This document shows, in pieces, positions 7,564 to 13,630 of a stretch of DNA of 14,451 nucleotides. A program made the translations under genes and the position numbers. Numbering within the stretch: the stretch's first letter is position 1; each line of letters opens with the position of its first letter. A model generated the notes under the pieces. That model did no database searches. It saw only the letters and a program-made list of their open reading frames with translations, and had not been told where the DNA came from. The DNA is from Frankia sp. (GTDB lineage: Bacteria; Actinomycetota; Actinomycetes; Frankiales; Frankiaceae): NCBI GenBank assembly GCA_019689615.1, contig JADGHD010000058.1:1-14451 (forward strand), written 5' to 3'.

Positions 7564-7815
7564 TCAGTCCGAGGACGGCAGCGCCTTGGCCTCGACGAGG
7601 CCCATTGGGGCGCCGTGGCAGTTGACCTGGGCCGGGCCGGCCTTGGCGACGATCACCTGGGACTGGCAGGTACCGCACGTGTACCGCTTGCCGAGGCTGA
7701 CCGCGTCGCCGGGCACGATCTCCAGGTCCGACCCCGTCGGCACCTTGACGACGATCGCTTCCACCCCGCTCGCCTCGTCGCGCAGCCTGGTGCCCGCCTT
7801 CAGGGCCTCCGCCAT
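7564..7815 (-). CDS. Small zinc-ribbon / desulforedoxin-like protein
   Basis: The protein has 83 residues, starting at ATG 7815 with GGAGG 6 nt upstream. The C-terminal half has YTCGTC, about 18 residues, then NCHGAPMGL. This pattern resembles desulforedoxin/desulfoferrodoxin N-terminal domains (YxCxxC...CCGxPM), except that the second Cys pair is Cys-His, giving a CxxC...CH metal site that more likely binds zinc than a rubredoxin-type iron. The N-terminal half (TRLRDEASGVEAIVVKVPTGSDLEIVPGDAVSLGKR) looks like a small beta-rich segment. I do not recognise a specific named family. Its promoter contains the 20-bp palindrome, so it should be co-regulated with the acyl-CoA genes; it may be an accessory or substrate-presenting protein, but this is inference. 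Confidence 0.8.
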   Translation of the reverse strand: MAEALKAGTRLRDEASGVEAIVVKVPTGSDLEIVPGDAVSLGKRYTCGTCQSQVIVAKAGPAQVNCHGAPMGLVEAKALPSSD

Positions 7816-7856
7816 CGTCCGCCTCCACCTCCAGCCAAGCACTGTCTCGCGGTGCG

Positions 7857-7885
7857 AGCCTAGGTCTTTTCGACAATGACGTCAA
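7857..7885 (-). promoter_or_regulatory. Predicted promoter of the zinc-ribbon gene
   Basis: On the minus strand TTGACG (7885-7880), a 17-bp spacer and TAGGCT (7862-7857, fits TANNNT) form a strong actinobacterial sigma70-like promoter about 40-70 bp upstream of the start at 7815. The -35 lies inside palindrome B, so a bound repressor would block RNA polymerase. Confidence 0.6.
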
Positions 7886-7890
7886 TGTTG
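7871..7890. promoter_or_regulatory. Operator-like 20-bp palindrome, site B
   Basis: CGACAATGACGTCAATGTTG reads as half-sites CGACAATGAC and CAACATTGAC about a TGACGTCA core. The ACA/TGT arms are symmetric, with mismatches only at the third base outside the GAC core and the second base from each end. It matches sites A and C. It overlaps the -35 of the zinc-ribbon promoter and lies in the region shared with the divergent SDR gene at 8091, about 200 bp away, so it may affect both. Confidence 0.7.
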
Positions 7891-8090
7891 TAGAGTCCCG
7901 GCACCAGCGCGGCAACATCCCGCGCACTCCCCCGCAACCGGCCGGGCAGACGCCATAACCACACCCGCGGTGTCGCGCGGACCGGCCAGGGACCCTCCGC
8001 CGCGAACACCTCGATCCACTTTCGGTCAACCGGGTCATCTGGGTCGATTCGTGGCCGGAGACGACCAGCATCAACGCCGAAGGGGAACTC

Positions 8091-8843
8091 ATGCGAACTG
8101 TTGTGGTCGGCGCGTCCAGCGGGCTGGGCCGCTGCATCGGGGTGGGCTTAGCAAAGCGGGGCGCGCGCACGGCGCTGCTCGCCCGCCGGGTTGACCGGCT
8201 GGCCGACGCGGCGCGTGAGGCCGGTCCCGAGTCGCACGCCATCGGCTGCGACGTCACCGACGAGGCGTCCTGCAAGGCGGCCATCGAGCAGGCGGCGAGG
8301 GCGCTCGGCGGGATCGACGCCGTCGTCTACGCCCCGGCGATCGGCGTGCTCAGCCGCCTGGTCGACCTGGACACCGCCGCCTGGCGGCGGGTGTTCGACA
8401 CCAACGTGATCGGCGCGGCGCTGGTGACGGCGGCCGCGATCCCCTACCTGACCGAGTCCCGTGGCGTGGTCGCCTACCTCTCGTCGATCGCCGGCTCGGT
8501 CACCGCCCCATGGCCGGGCCTCGGCTCGTACGCGGTCAGCAAGGCCGCCCTCGACAAGCTGGTCGAGGCCTGGCGCACCGAGCATCCGACCATCAACTTC
8601 ACCCGGATCAGCGTGGGCAACTGCGTCGGCGGCGAGGGCCCGAACGGCACCGAGTTCCCGAACTCCTGGGACCGGGAGCTGGCCGCCGTGGTCCACCCGA
8701 TCTGGGCGGCCAAGGACTACGTCAACGCGGACTTCGTACAGGTCGAGGACCTGGTCGAGGTCGTGCACGCGGTGGTGAGCAACGGCGCGTCGATCGACTC
8801 CATCGTCGTCAACGCCCGCCGCTCGACGCCGCTCCCGCTCTAG
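8091..8843 (+). CDS. Short-chain dehydrogenase/reductase (SDR)
   Basis: The 250-residue protein is a classical SDR, presumably oxidising or reducing a hydroxyl/keto group with NAD(P)(H). The cofactor loop GASSGLG is at 7-13, the Asn of the active-site tetrad is in DTNVIG (105), the catalytic Ser is in YLSSIAG (131/132), and the Tyr/Lys pair is in SYAVSK (Tyr147, Lys151). The usual NNAG structural motif reads YAPA (80-83), a departure from the family norm. AGGGG precedes the ATG by about 6 nt. It stands alone on the plus strand, divergent from the zinc-ribbon gene, and ends at a strong hairpin. The pathway role is inferred from the surrounding acyl-CoA genes; the substrate is unknown. Confidence 0.9.
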   Translation: MRTVVVGASSGLGRCIGVGLAKRGARTALLARRVDRLADAAREAGPESHAIGCDVTDEASCKAAIEQAARALGGIDAVVYAPAIGVLSRLVDLDTAAWRRVFDTNVIGAALVTAAAIPYLTESRGVVAYLSSIAGSVTAPWPGLGSYAVSKAALDKLVEAWRTEHPTINFTRISVGNCVGGEGPNGTEFPNSWDRELAAVVHPIWAAKDYVNADFVQVEDLVEVVHAVVSNGASIDSIVVNARRSTPLPL

Positions 8844-8850
8844 CTCCTGC

Positions 8851-8891
8851 CCGGTCCTGCCCGCCGCCGGCTGGGCAGCGGGCAGGACCGG
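8851..8891 (+). terminator. Strong hairpin, terminator of the SDR gene
   Basis: CCGGTCCTGCCC (8851-8862) and GGGCAGGACCGG (8880-8891) form a perfect 12-bp GC-rich stem with a 17-nt loop. It starts 8 nt after the SDR stop codon. No T-run follows, which is common for high-GC actinobacterial terminators. Confidence 0.75.
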
Positions 8892-8953
8892 CAGGTACTA
8901 CGGACAGGCAACTAGTTAATAAGGTGCCGTGCGGTACCGGAGGTGCCGTACGG

Positions 8954-8993
8954 CTGGCTGCCGCCGCGTGGGGCCGGCACGGGCGGCAGCCAG
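8954..8993 (-). terminator. Strong hairpin, probable terminator of the thiolase operon
   Basis: CTGGCTGCCGCC (8954-8965) and GGCGGCAGCCAG (8982-8993) form a perfect 12-bp stem with a 16-nt loop. It lies about 90 nt beyond the thiolase stop in the minus direction, facing the SDR terminator. Its right arm lies within the first 30-bp tandem repeat unit. Confidence 0.6.
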
Positions 8994-9060
8994 GTCTCGT
9001 TGGCCGGCATGGCCGGCAGCCAGGTCTCGATGGCCGGCATGGCCGGCAGCCAGGTGCCCG
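8971..9060. repeat. Three tandem 30-bp repeats in the convergent intergenic region
   Basis: Three consecutive 30-bp units lie at 8971-9000, 9001-9030 and 9031-9060. All share CGGCAGCCAGGT. The second and third begin identically with TGGCCGGCATGGCCGGC, a short hairpin-forming sequence (GCCGGC-ATG-GCCGGC), and the first is a diverged copy. The array sits between the convergent SDR and thiolase genes, outside both coding frames. Confidence 0.85.
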
Positions 9061-9079
9061 GCGGCCGGATCGGTTGGCG

Positions 9080-10264
9080 TCAGCTGGCGGGGACCTCGAG
9101 CAGCATGGCGGTGGCTATGCCGCCGCCGGCGCACATCGCCGAGACCGCGTACCCGCCGCCGCGGCGGCGCAGCTCGTGGATGAGCGAGATGACCTGGCGG
9201 GCGCCGGTCATCGCGATCGGGTGGCCGAGGCTGCAGCCGCTGCCCAGCACGTTGACGAGATCCTCGTCGATCTTCAGCATCCGGCAGGCGGCGGCCGGCA
9301 CCGAGGCGAACGCCTCGTTGATCTCCCACAGGGCGATGTCGCTGATGCCGAGCCCGGCCCGGTCCAGCAGCTTCGGAATGGCCTGCACCGGCGCGAGCCC
9401 GGTGTCCGCCGGCGGCACTCCGACCGAGGCCCAGCCGCGGACGAAGGCCAGCACCGACAGGCCAGACGACTCGGCGAACGCCCGGTCGGCGACGACCACC
9501 GCCGCCGCCCCGTCGTTCACCCCGGCGGCGTTGCCGGCGGTGATGCTGAAGCCCTCGATCTCCGGGTGCAGCACCCGCAGCGAGGCCAGCTTCTCCATGC
9601 TGGTGTCCCGGCGCGGGTGCTCGTCGACGGCGAAGGTGAAGGTGCTGCCGTCGCGGCGGGTCACCTCGACCGGGAAGATCTCCTCGGTGAAGGCGCCCGA
9701 GTCGATGCCGGCGACGGCCCGCTGGTGCGAGCGCAGCGCCCACGCGTCCAGGTCCTGGCGGCTCAGGCCGGCCCGTACGGCGGCGTTCCAGCCGACCGTG
9801 ATCGACATGTCGAGGTTCGGTGCCTCGGGCGTGTCCGGGTGCGTGGGCGAGTACCAGTCCACGACCTCGTCGCTGCCCGGTACCCGGCGCCTGGTCCGGG
9901 GCGTGGTGGACGACGAGTTCGTCCCGCCGGCGACCACCACCCGGTCCATCCCGGCGATGATGGACGCCGCGGCGGACTGGATGGCCGCCATCCCCGAGGC
10001 GCAGTGCCGGTTGTTCGCCAGACCGGGCGCGTTGACCAGCCCGGTCTCGATGGCGACATAGCGGGCGATGACGCCGCCGCCGTACAGCGACTCACCGAGC
10101 ACCACGTCGTCCACACTCTGGGGGGTGATGCCAGCCCGGCTGACCGCCTCGGCCACGGCCAGCCGGCCAAGCTCGAACGCGTCCACATCGACCAGGGAGC
10201 CGCGCCCGGCGGTCCCGATGGGCGTGCGGGCCGTCGAGATGATCGCCGCTTCGTGCGCTGTCAC
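9080..10264 (-). CDS. Acetyl-CoA acetyltransferase / 3-ketoacyl-CoA thiolase family protein
   Basis: The 394-residue protein is a complete biosynthetic/degradative thiolase. The nucleophilic Cys88 is in NNRHCASG, NEAFA is at 316-320, His348 is in GCSLGHPIAMTGAR (the GHP motif), and the second catalytic Cys378 is in MCAGGG. It should cleave 3-ketoacyl-CoA with CoA or run the reverse condensation. The start is GTG at 10264 with AGGAGG upstream (8-nt spacing); the frame stays open far upstream but that part belongs to the antisense shadow of the TesB-like gene. It is third in the minus-strand cluster after the HSD10-type dehydrogenase and the TesB-type thioesterase, giving consecutive beta-oxidation steps. 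Chain-length preference cannot be told from the sequence. Confidence 0.93.
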   Translation of the reverse strand: MTAHEAAIISTARTPIGTAGRGSLVDVDAFELGRLAVAEAVSRAGITPQSVDDVVLGESLYGGGVIARYVAIETGLVNAPGLANNRHCASGMAAIQSAAASIIAGMDRVVVAGGTNSSSTTPRTRRRVPGSDEVVDWYSPTHPDTPEAPNLDMSITVGWNAAVRAGLSRQDLDAWALRSHQRAVAGIDSGAFTEEIFPVEVTRRDGSTFTFAVDEHPRRDTSMEKLASLRVLHPEIEGFSITAGNAAGVNDGAAAVVVADRAFAESSGLSVLAFVRGWASVGVPPADTGLAPVQAIPKLLDRAGLGISDIALWEINEAFASVPAAACRMLKIDEDLVNVLGSGCSLGHPIAMTGARQVISLIHELRRRGGGYAVSAMCAGGGIATAMLLEVPAS

Positions 10265-10305
10265 GTCGCTCCCCTCCTGGGCAGGGAAAGTTCCTCGACG
10301 AACGG

Positions 10306-10347
10306 CCGGCCGCGGGTGGACGCCACGCAGAGCGCCCACCCGGCCGG
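10306..10347 (-). terminator. Intercistronic hairpin between thioesterase and thiolase genes
   Basis: CGGGTGG (10313-10319) pairs with CCACCCG (10336-10342), and an outer CCGGC (10306-10310) pairs with GCCGG (10343-10347) across a 2-nt bulge. It lies in the 116-bp gap between the two genes. It may be a partial terminator, an RNA-processing site or a differential-expression element; there is no T-run. Confidence 0.35.
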
Positions 10348-10380
10348 CGGAGGTGGATATTCGGGCCGCGGGCCGCGGCG

Positions 10381-11244
10381 TCAGAGATGGCGGCCGGCGG
10401 CGGCCGGGGCCATCGGCCGGATCATGCTGTCCTGGACGAACGACGCGACCAGCGTGCCGTCCGGGCGGAACACGTCCCCGCGGCCGTAGCCGCGGCCGCG
10501 CCCGGCGTACGGGCTGCGCTGCGCGAGCAGCAGCCAGTCCCCAGCCTGGAACGGCTCGTGGAAGGTGATCGTGTGGCTGAGCACGCCGGTCGAGATGGTC
10601 CGGTGCGCCAGCGCCTGGCCGACGCCCGGGTGCGGGCGCATCGCCGTGCCGATGAGGAACCCGTCGGTGACGAACGCCAGCAGCGCCTGGCTGGTCGCGA
10701 GGTCGTCGGGAGCGCCGGGCCAGCGGGTCCACACGTCGAGCTCGGCCGGCCCGACGGCGTCCGGGTCGGCGATGTCGACCCCGCCGACGACCCGCAGCTC
10801 CCAGCTTCCGGGCTTGGCCTCCCCGGCGCCGCCGTGCGGGTCCTGGCCCGCGTCGGCGCCGGGGAGCGGCACCGCCAGCCCTGGCCGGGTGTCGCCGTGG
10901 CGGATGAAGTCCGGCTCGTCCGCCGTCAGCAGGACCAGGGACTGGGTGCACACCTTCCCGCCCTGGCCGATGGTGACCGAACTGCTGGCCATGCTGCGGC
11001 CGATGTGCAGCCGGGTGACCGTGACGTCGAGCGGGCTGTCCGGACGCCCGGGGCGGGCGAACACCGTGTGCAGGGTCTTGACGGTCTTGCCCTCGTGGCC
11101 GGCGAGGGCCGCGACGATCGACTGGGCCAGCAGCTGGCCCCCGAACACCACCGGGTTCGGTGAGGCGACGCTGTTCGCGCGGTAGCGGTCCGCGTCGACC
11201 GGTTCGAGCTCCATCGCGGCGAGAACCGCGTCAACGGTGAACAT
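10381..11244 (-). CDS. tesB: Acyl-CoA thioesterase II (TesB-like)
   Basis: The 287-residue double-hotdog protein matches TesB in length and order. The N-terminal VFGGQLLAQSI (33-43) and the C-terminal LSHTITFHEPFQAGDWLLL with A-GRGRGYGRGDVFRPDGTLVASFVQ are family hallmarks. Candidate catalytic residues by analogy with E. coli TesB Asp/Thr/Gln are Asp194 (FVTDG), Thr225 (LSHT) and Gln271 (SFVQD). It hydrolyses acyl-CoA to the free acid and CoA. The start is ATG at 11244, 13 bp after the stop of the upstream dehydrogenase, so they are co-transcribed; the ribosome binding site is weak, and coupling to the upstream gene probably matters. A Gly/Pro-rich insertion at about 128-146 separates the two hotdogs. 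Confidence 0.9.
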   Translation of the reverse strand: MFTVDAVLAAMELEPVDADRYRANSVASPNPVVFGGQLLAQSIVAALAGHEGKTVKTLHTVFARPGRPDSPLDVTVTRLHIGRSMASSSVTIGQGGKVCTQSLVLLTADEPDFIRHGDTRPGLAVPLPGADAGQDPHGGAGEAKPGSWELRVVGGVDIADPDAVGPAELDVWTRWPGAPDDLATSQALLAFVTDGFLIGTAMRPHPGVGQALAHRTISTGVLSHTITFHEPFQAGDWLLLAQRSPYAGRGRGYGRGDVFRPDGTLVASFVQDSMIRPMAPAAAGRHL

Positions 11245-11257
11245 CGCGGGCGCCCGG

Positions 11258-12031
11258 TTACCGCGGCGGGAAGCGCAGGGCGCCGTCGAGCCGGATGTTC
11301 TCGCCGTTCAGGTACGGGTTGCGGGCGATCGACTCGACCAGGTAGGCGAACTCCTCCGGCTTGCCCAGCCGCTTGGGGAACACGATGTCCTTGGTGGCGG
11401 ACTCAAGCACGGCCGGGGGCGCGCCCAGCATCTTTGGCGTACCCATGGTGCCGGGGGCGATCGCGCACACCCGGACGCCGAGCTGACCGAGGTCGCGGGC
11501 CATCGGCAGGGTCATGCCGAGGATCGCGGCCTTCGCCGAGCCGTAGGCGACCTGGCCGATCTGGCCCTCGATGCCGGCGATCGACGCGACGTTGACGACC
11601 ACGCCGCGCTGGCCGTTCTCGTCCGGCTCGTTGTCGGCCATCGCGCCCGCGACGACGAGCCGGGTGGCGTTGAACGTGCCAAGGACGTTCATCTCGACGG
11701 TCTTGACGAACGCCGCCTTGTCGTGGGGCTTGTTGCCCCTGCCGACGATGCGGCCACCCCCCACGCCGCCGCCGGCGACGTTGACCAGCAGCGACAGCGC
11801 GCCGGCCGCCTTGCCCGCGGCGATCGCGGCGGCCACGGCGTCGTCGTCGGTGGTGTCCCCGGCGACGGCCGTCGCCCTGTCTCCCAGCTCCTTGGCCAGC
11901 TGCTCGGCGAGGTCGGCCGCCTGGTCGAACACGACGACGTGCATGCCGAGACCGACCAGGTGGCGCACCGTCGCCGAGCCAAGGCCGCCGGCGCCGCCGG
12001 TCACGATCGCCGAACGTCCCTCGAGCTTCAC
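11258..12031 (-). CDS. HSD10-type SDR, 3-hydroxyacyl-CoA dehydrogenase
   Basis: The 257-residue SDR closely follows 3-hydroxy-2-methylbutyryl-CoA / type II 3-hydroxyacyl-CoA dehydrogenases. The cofactor loop is TGGAGGLG (11-18), Asn115 is in EMNVLGTFN, Ser150 in NVASIAG, Tyr163 and Lys167 in YGSAK, and the C-terminus YLNGENIRLDGALRFPPR is characteristic. It would oxidise 3-hydroxyacyl-CoA to 3-ketoacyl-CoA, directly upstream of the thiolase step. GTG at 12031 gives the family-typical start (VKLEGRSAIVTGG) with GGAAGG at usable distance; GTG at 12040 is possible but the Shine-Dalgarno would be almost adjacent. It is first in the minus-strand cluster; the predicted promoter with palindrome C is about 230 bp upstream. 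Confidence 0.92.
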   Translation of the reverse strand: MKLEGRSAIVTGGAGGLGSATVRHLVGLGMHVVVFDQAADLAEQLAKELGDRATAVAGDTTDDDAVAAAIAAGKAAGALSLLVNVAGGGVGGGRIVGRGNKPHDKAAFVKTVEMNVLGTFNATRLVVAGAMADNEPDENGQRGVVVNVASIAGIEGQIGQVAYGSAKAAILGMTLPMARDLGQLGVRVCAIAPGTMGTPKMLGAPPAVLESATKDIVFPKRLGKPEEFAYLVESIARNPYLNGENIRLDGALRFPPR

Positions 12032-12270
12032 CCGTCCCACCCCTTCCGCTCACCGCGGCGGCACCCGGCCCGCCGACGCGCCGCGCCGCGCCCCGGCGCG
12101 CGGGCGGGCGACGGGCGGCGCCGCCGCTGATCGCCGCTACCGAAGGACCACTGGATCAGCACCCGCCGAGCAGATCGCCCCCGCGGACGCGACGGCAGGT
12201 GCGCGTGCGCGCCGCCGCCCCGGGCCGCAGCCGGCCCGCCGTATCCGGAAACGGGCGGCACGCTGCCGGC

Positions 12271-12299
12271 ATGCTAGCCAATACTGACCTTGACGTCAA
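12271..12299 (-). promoter_or_regulatory. Predicted promoter of the dehydrogenase-thioesterase-thiolase operon
   Basis: On the minus strand TTGACG (12299-12294), a 17-bp spacer and TAGCAT (12276-12271, fits TANNNT) form a good promoter. The architecture and the register relative to the palindrome are the same as at the zinc-ribbon gene. It directs transcription toward the HSD10-type gene, with a leader of about 230 nt. Confidence 0.6.
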
Positions 12300-12304
12300 A
12301 GTTA
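12285..12304. promoter_or_regulatory. Operator-like 20-bp palindrome, site C
   Basis: TGACCTTGACGTCAAAGTTA has half-sites TGACCTTGAC and TAACTTTGAC around a perfect TTGACGTCAA core. It matches sites A and B and overlaps the -35 of the predicted minus-strand promoter. It is divergent to the LLM/TetR pair on the plus strand, so the second TetR protein is a candidate ligand-responsive binder. Confidence 0.7.
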
Positions 12305-12560
12305 GATATGCTCCAGACGACGACGCCGTCGGCCGCCGTCCCCGTCCCGCCAGCCCGCACGTCCCGCCAGCACCGCCCGGCACGGCTCGCGCCCGCCGCG
12401 CCCCCGGATGGGCCCTGCCGGTCGGCCGCCCACCAGCAGGCGGGCAGGGCGGACGAGGGTACGGGCAGAGATGGGCGGGGCCGCTGGTCAGCCAGGCGAG
12501 CGGCGCCCGGCAGCGGCGGGCGGGCAGGCAGGACACCGCACAGACAGGGGCACATGCCTG

Positions 12561-13562
12561 ATGGCGATCTTCATCATCCGGTTCGACCTCCGCAACCCGG
12601 CGATCGCCGGGACGCGGATGGCCGACCGGTACACGGCGGCCCTGGAGATGGCCGAGTGGGCCGACCGGGTCGGCTTCTTCGCCATCGCGCTGTCCGAGCA
12701 CCACGGCTCGCCGGACGGATACCTGCCCAGCCCGCTGACGATGGCAGCGGCGATCGCCGCCCGCACCAGCCGAGCACGGATCATGATCACGGCGCTGACC
12801 ACCCCGTTCCACAACCCGCTGCGGCTGGCCGAGGACGGCGCGGTACTCGACCACCTCTCCCGCGGCCGGGTGGAGTTCGTGCTCGGCGCCGGCTACGTGC
12901 CGAGCGAGTTCGAGATGTTCGGGATCGAGCCGCGGGAACGGCCGCGCCGGGTCACCGAGGCCGTCACCACGCTGCGCCAGGCCTGGACCGGCGAGCCGTT
13001 CGAGTTCCGCGGCCGCACCGTGCGGGTGACCCCGGCGCCGCTGACGCCGGGCGGCCCACGGATCAGCCTGGGCGGCAGCTCCGCGGCCGCCGCCCGCCGC
13101 GCCGCCCGCCTGGGCGTCGGCTTCACCCCGACCGACGCGGCGACGTGGGAGTTCTACCGCGAGGAGATGCTGGCGCTCGGCCACCCCGACCCGGGCCCCG
13201 GCAGCGGCGGCGGGCGCAGCGGGGCGTTCCTGCACGTCACCAAGGACGTCGAGGCGGCGTGGGAGCGGATCGCGCCGTACGCGCTGCACGAGACGAACGC
13301 CTACGGCGCCTGGGCCGCGGCCGCGGCGGCCCTCGACGGCACCGGCTCGACGAGCACGGTCTTCCGGCCGGTCGAGTCCGCGGACGAGCTGCGGGACAGC
13401 GGCCAGTACCGGGTGGTGACACCGGCGCGGCTGGTCGAGGAGCTCAGCGCGCAGGGGCCGTTCGCGGTCTGCTCGTTCAACCCGATGATGGGTGGGATCC
13501 CGCCCGAGCTGGCCTGGGAGAGCCTGCGTCTGCTGGAACACGAGGTCATCCCGAAGCTGTGA
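12561..13562 (+). CDS. LLM-class (luciferase-like) flavin/F420-dependent oxidoreductase
   Basis: The 333-residue protein has the bacterial-luciferase-like TIM-barrel pattern: N-terminal IIRFDLRNP, then AEWADRVGFFAIALSEHHG (31-49), SPLTMAAAIAARTSRARI (57-74), NPLRLAEDGAVLDHLSRGRVEFVLGAGY (85-112) and an ISLGGSS phosphate-loop-like segment (168-174). Such enzymes are FMN- or F420-dependent monooxygenases or dehydrogenases; the cofactor cannot be fixed here. The ATG at 12561 is chosen because the family homology begins there; AGGGG lies 10 nt upstream, slightly far. A TetR gene follows 68 bp downstream on the same strand and is probably co-transcribed. It could perform an oxygenation or ring or side-chain oxidation in the same catabolic route; that is inference. 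Confidence 0.88.
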   Translation: MAIFIIRFDLRNPAIAGTRMADRYTAALEMAEWADRVGFFAIALSEHHGSPDGYLPSPLTMAAAIAARTSRARIMITALTTPFHNPLRLAEDGAVLDHLSRGRVEFVLGAGYVPSEFEMFGIEPRERPRRVTEAVTTLRQAWTGEPFEFRGRTVRVTPAPLTPGGPRISLGGSSAAAARRAARLGVGFTPTDAATWEFYREEMLALGHPDPGPGSGGGRSGAFLHVTKDVEAAWERIAPYALHETNAYGAWAAAAAALDGTGSTSTVFRPVESADELRDSGQYRVVTPARLVEELSAQGPFAVCSFNPMMGGIPPELAWESLRLLEHEVIPKL

Positions 13563-13630
13563 GCGGGCGGGACGAAACGACGGTGTCCCCGGCGGGCGGG
13601 TGGCGGTGATGCGGCGGAGGAGCGGCGGCC

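Larger units (their letters stand above)
12041..12560. other. Divergent control region between the beta-oxidation cluster and the LLM gene
   Basis: No convincing gene lies in this 520-bp stretch; open frames across it look like GC-driven shadows. The part next to the dehydrogenase (12041-12270) is extremely GC-rich and would be the leader of the minus-strand transcript. The centre (12271-12310) is an AT-richer island with palindrome C and a minus-strand promoter. The right part (12310-12560) is GC-rich and leads to the LLM gene; no clear plus-strand promoter is visible. A 19-bp sequence at 12119-12137 also occurs at 6546-6564. Confidence 0.65.

Noticed and set aside
8971..9060. CRISPR-like array
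   Set aside because: The 30-bp units are directly adjacent with no variable spacers and no cas genes are present; it is a tandem repeat.
8510..10489. Plus-strand open frame running through the SDR gene and across the thiolase
   Set aside because: It overlaps two real genes on different strands and has no family signature.
12199..12560. Open frames in the dehydrogenase-LLM intergenic region
   Set aside because: They cross the promoter/operator island, lack ribosome binding sites and encode Pro/Arg-rich low-complexity sequence.
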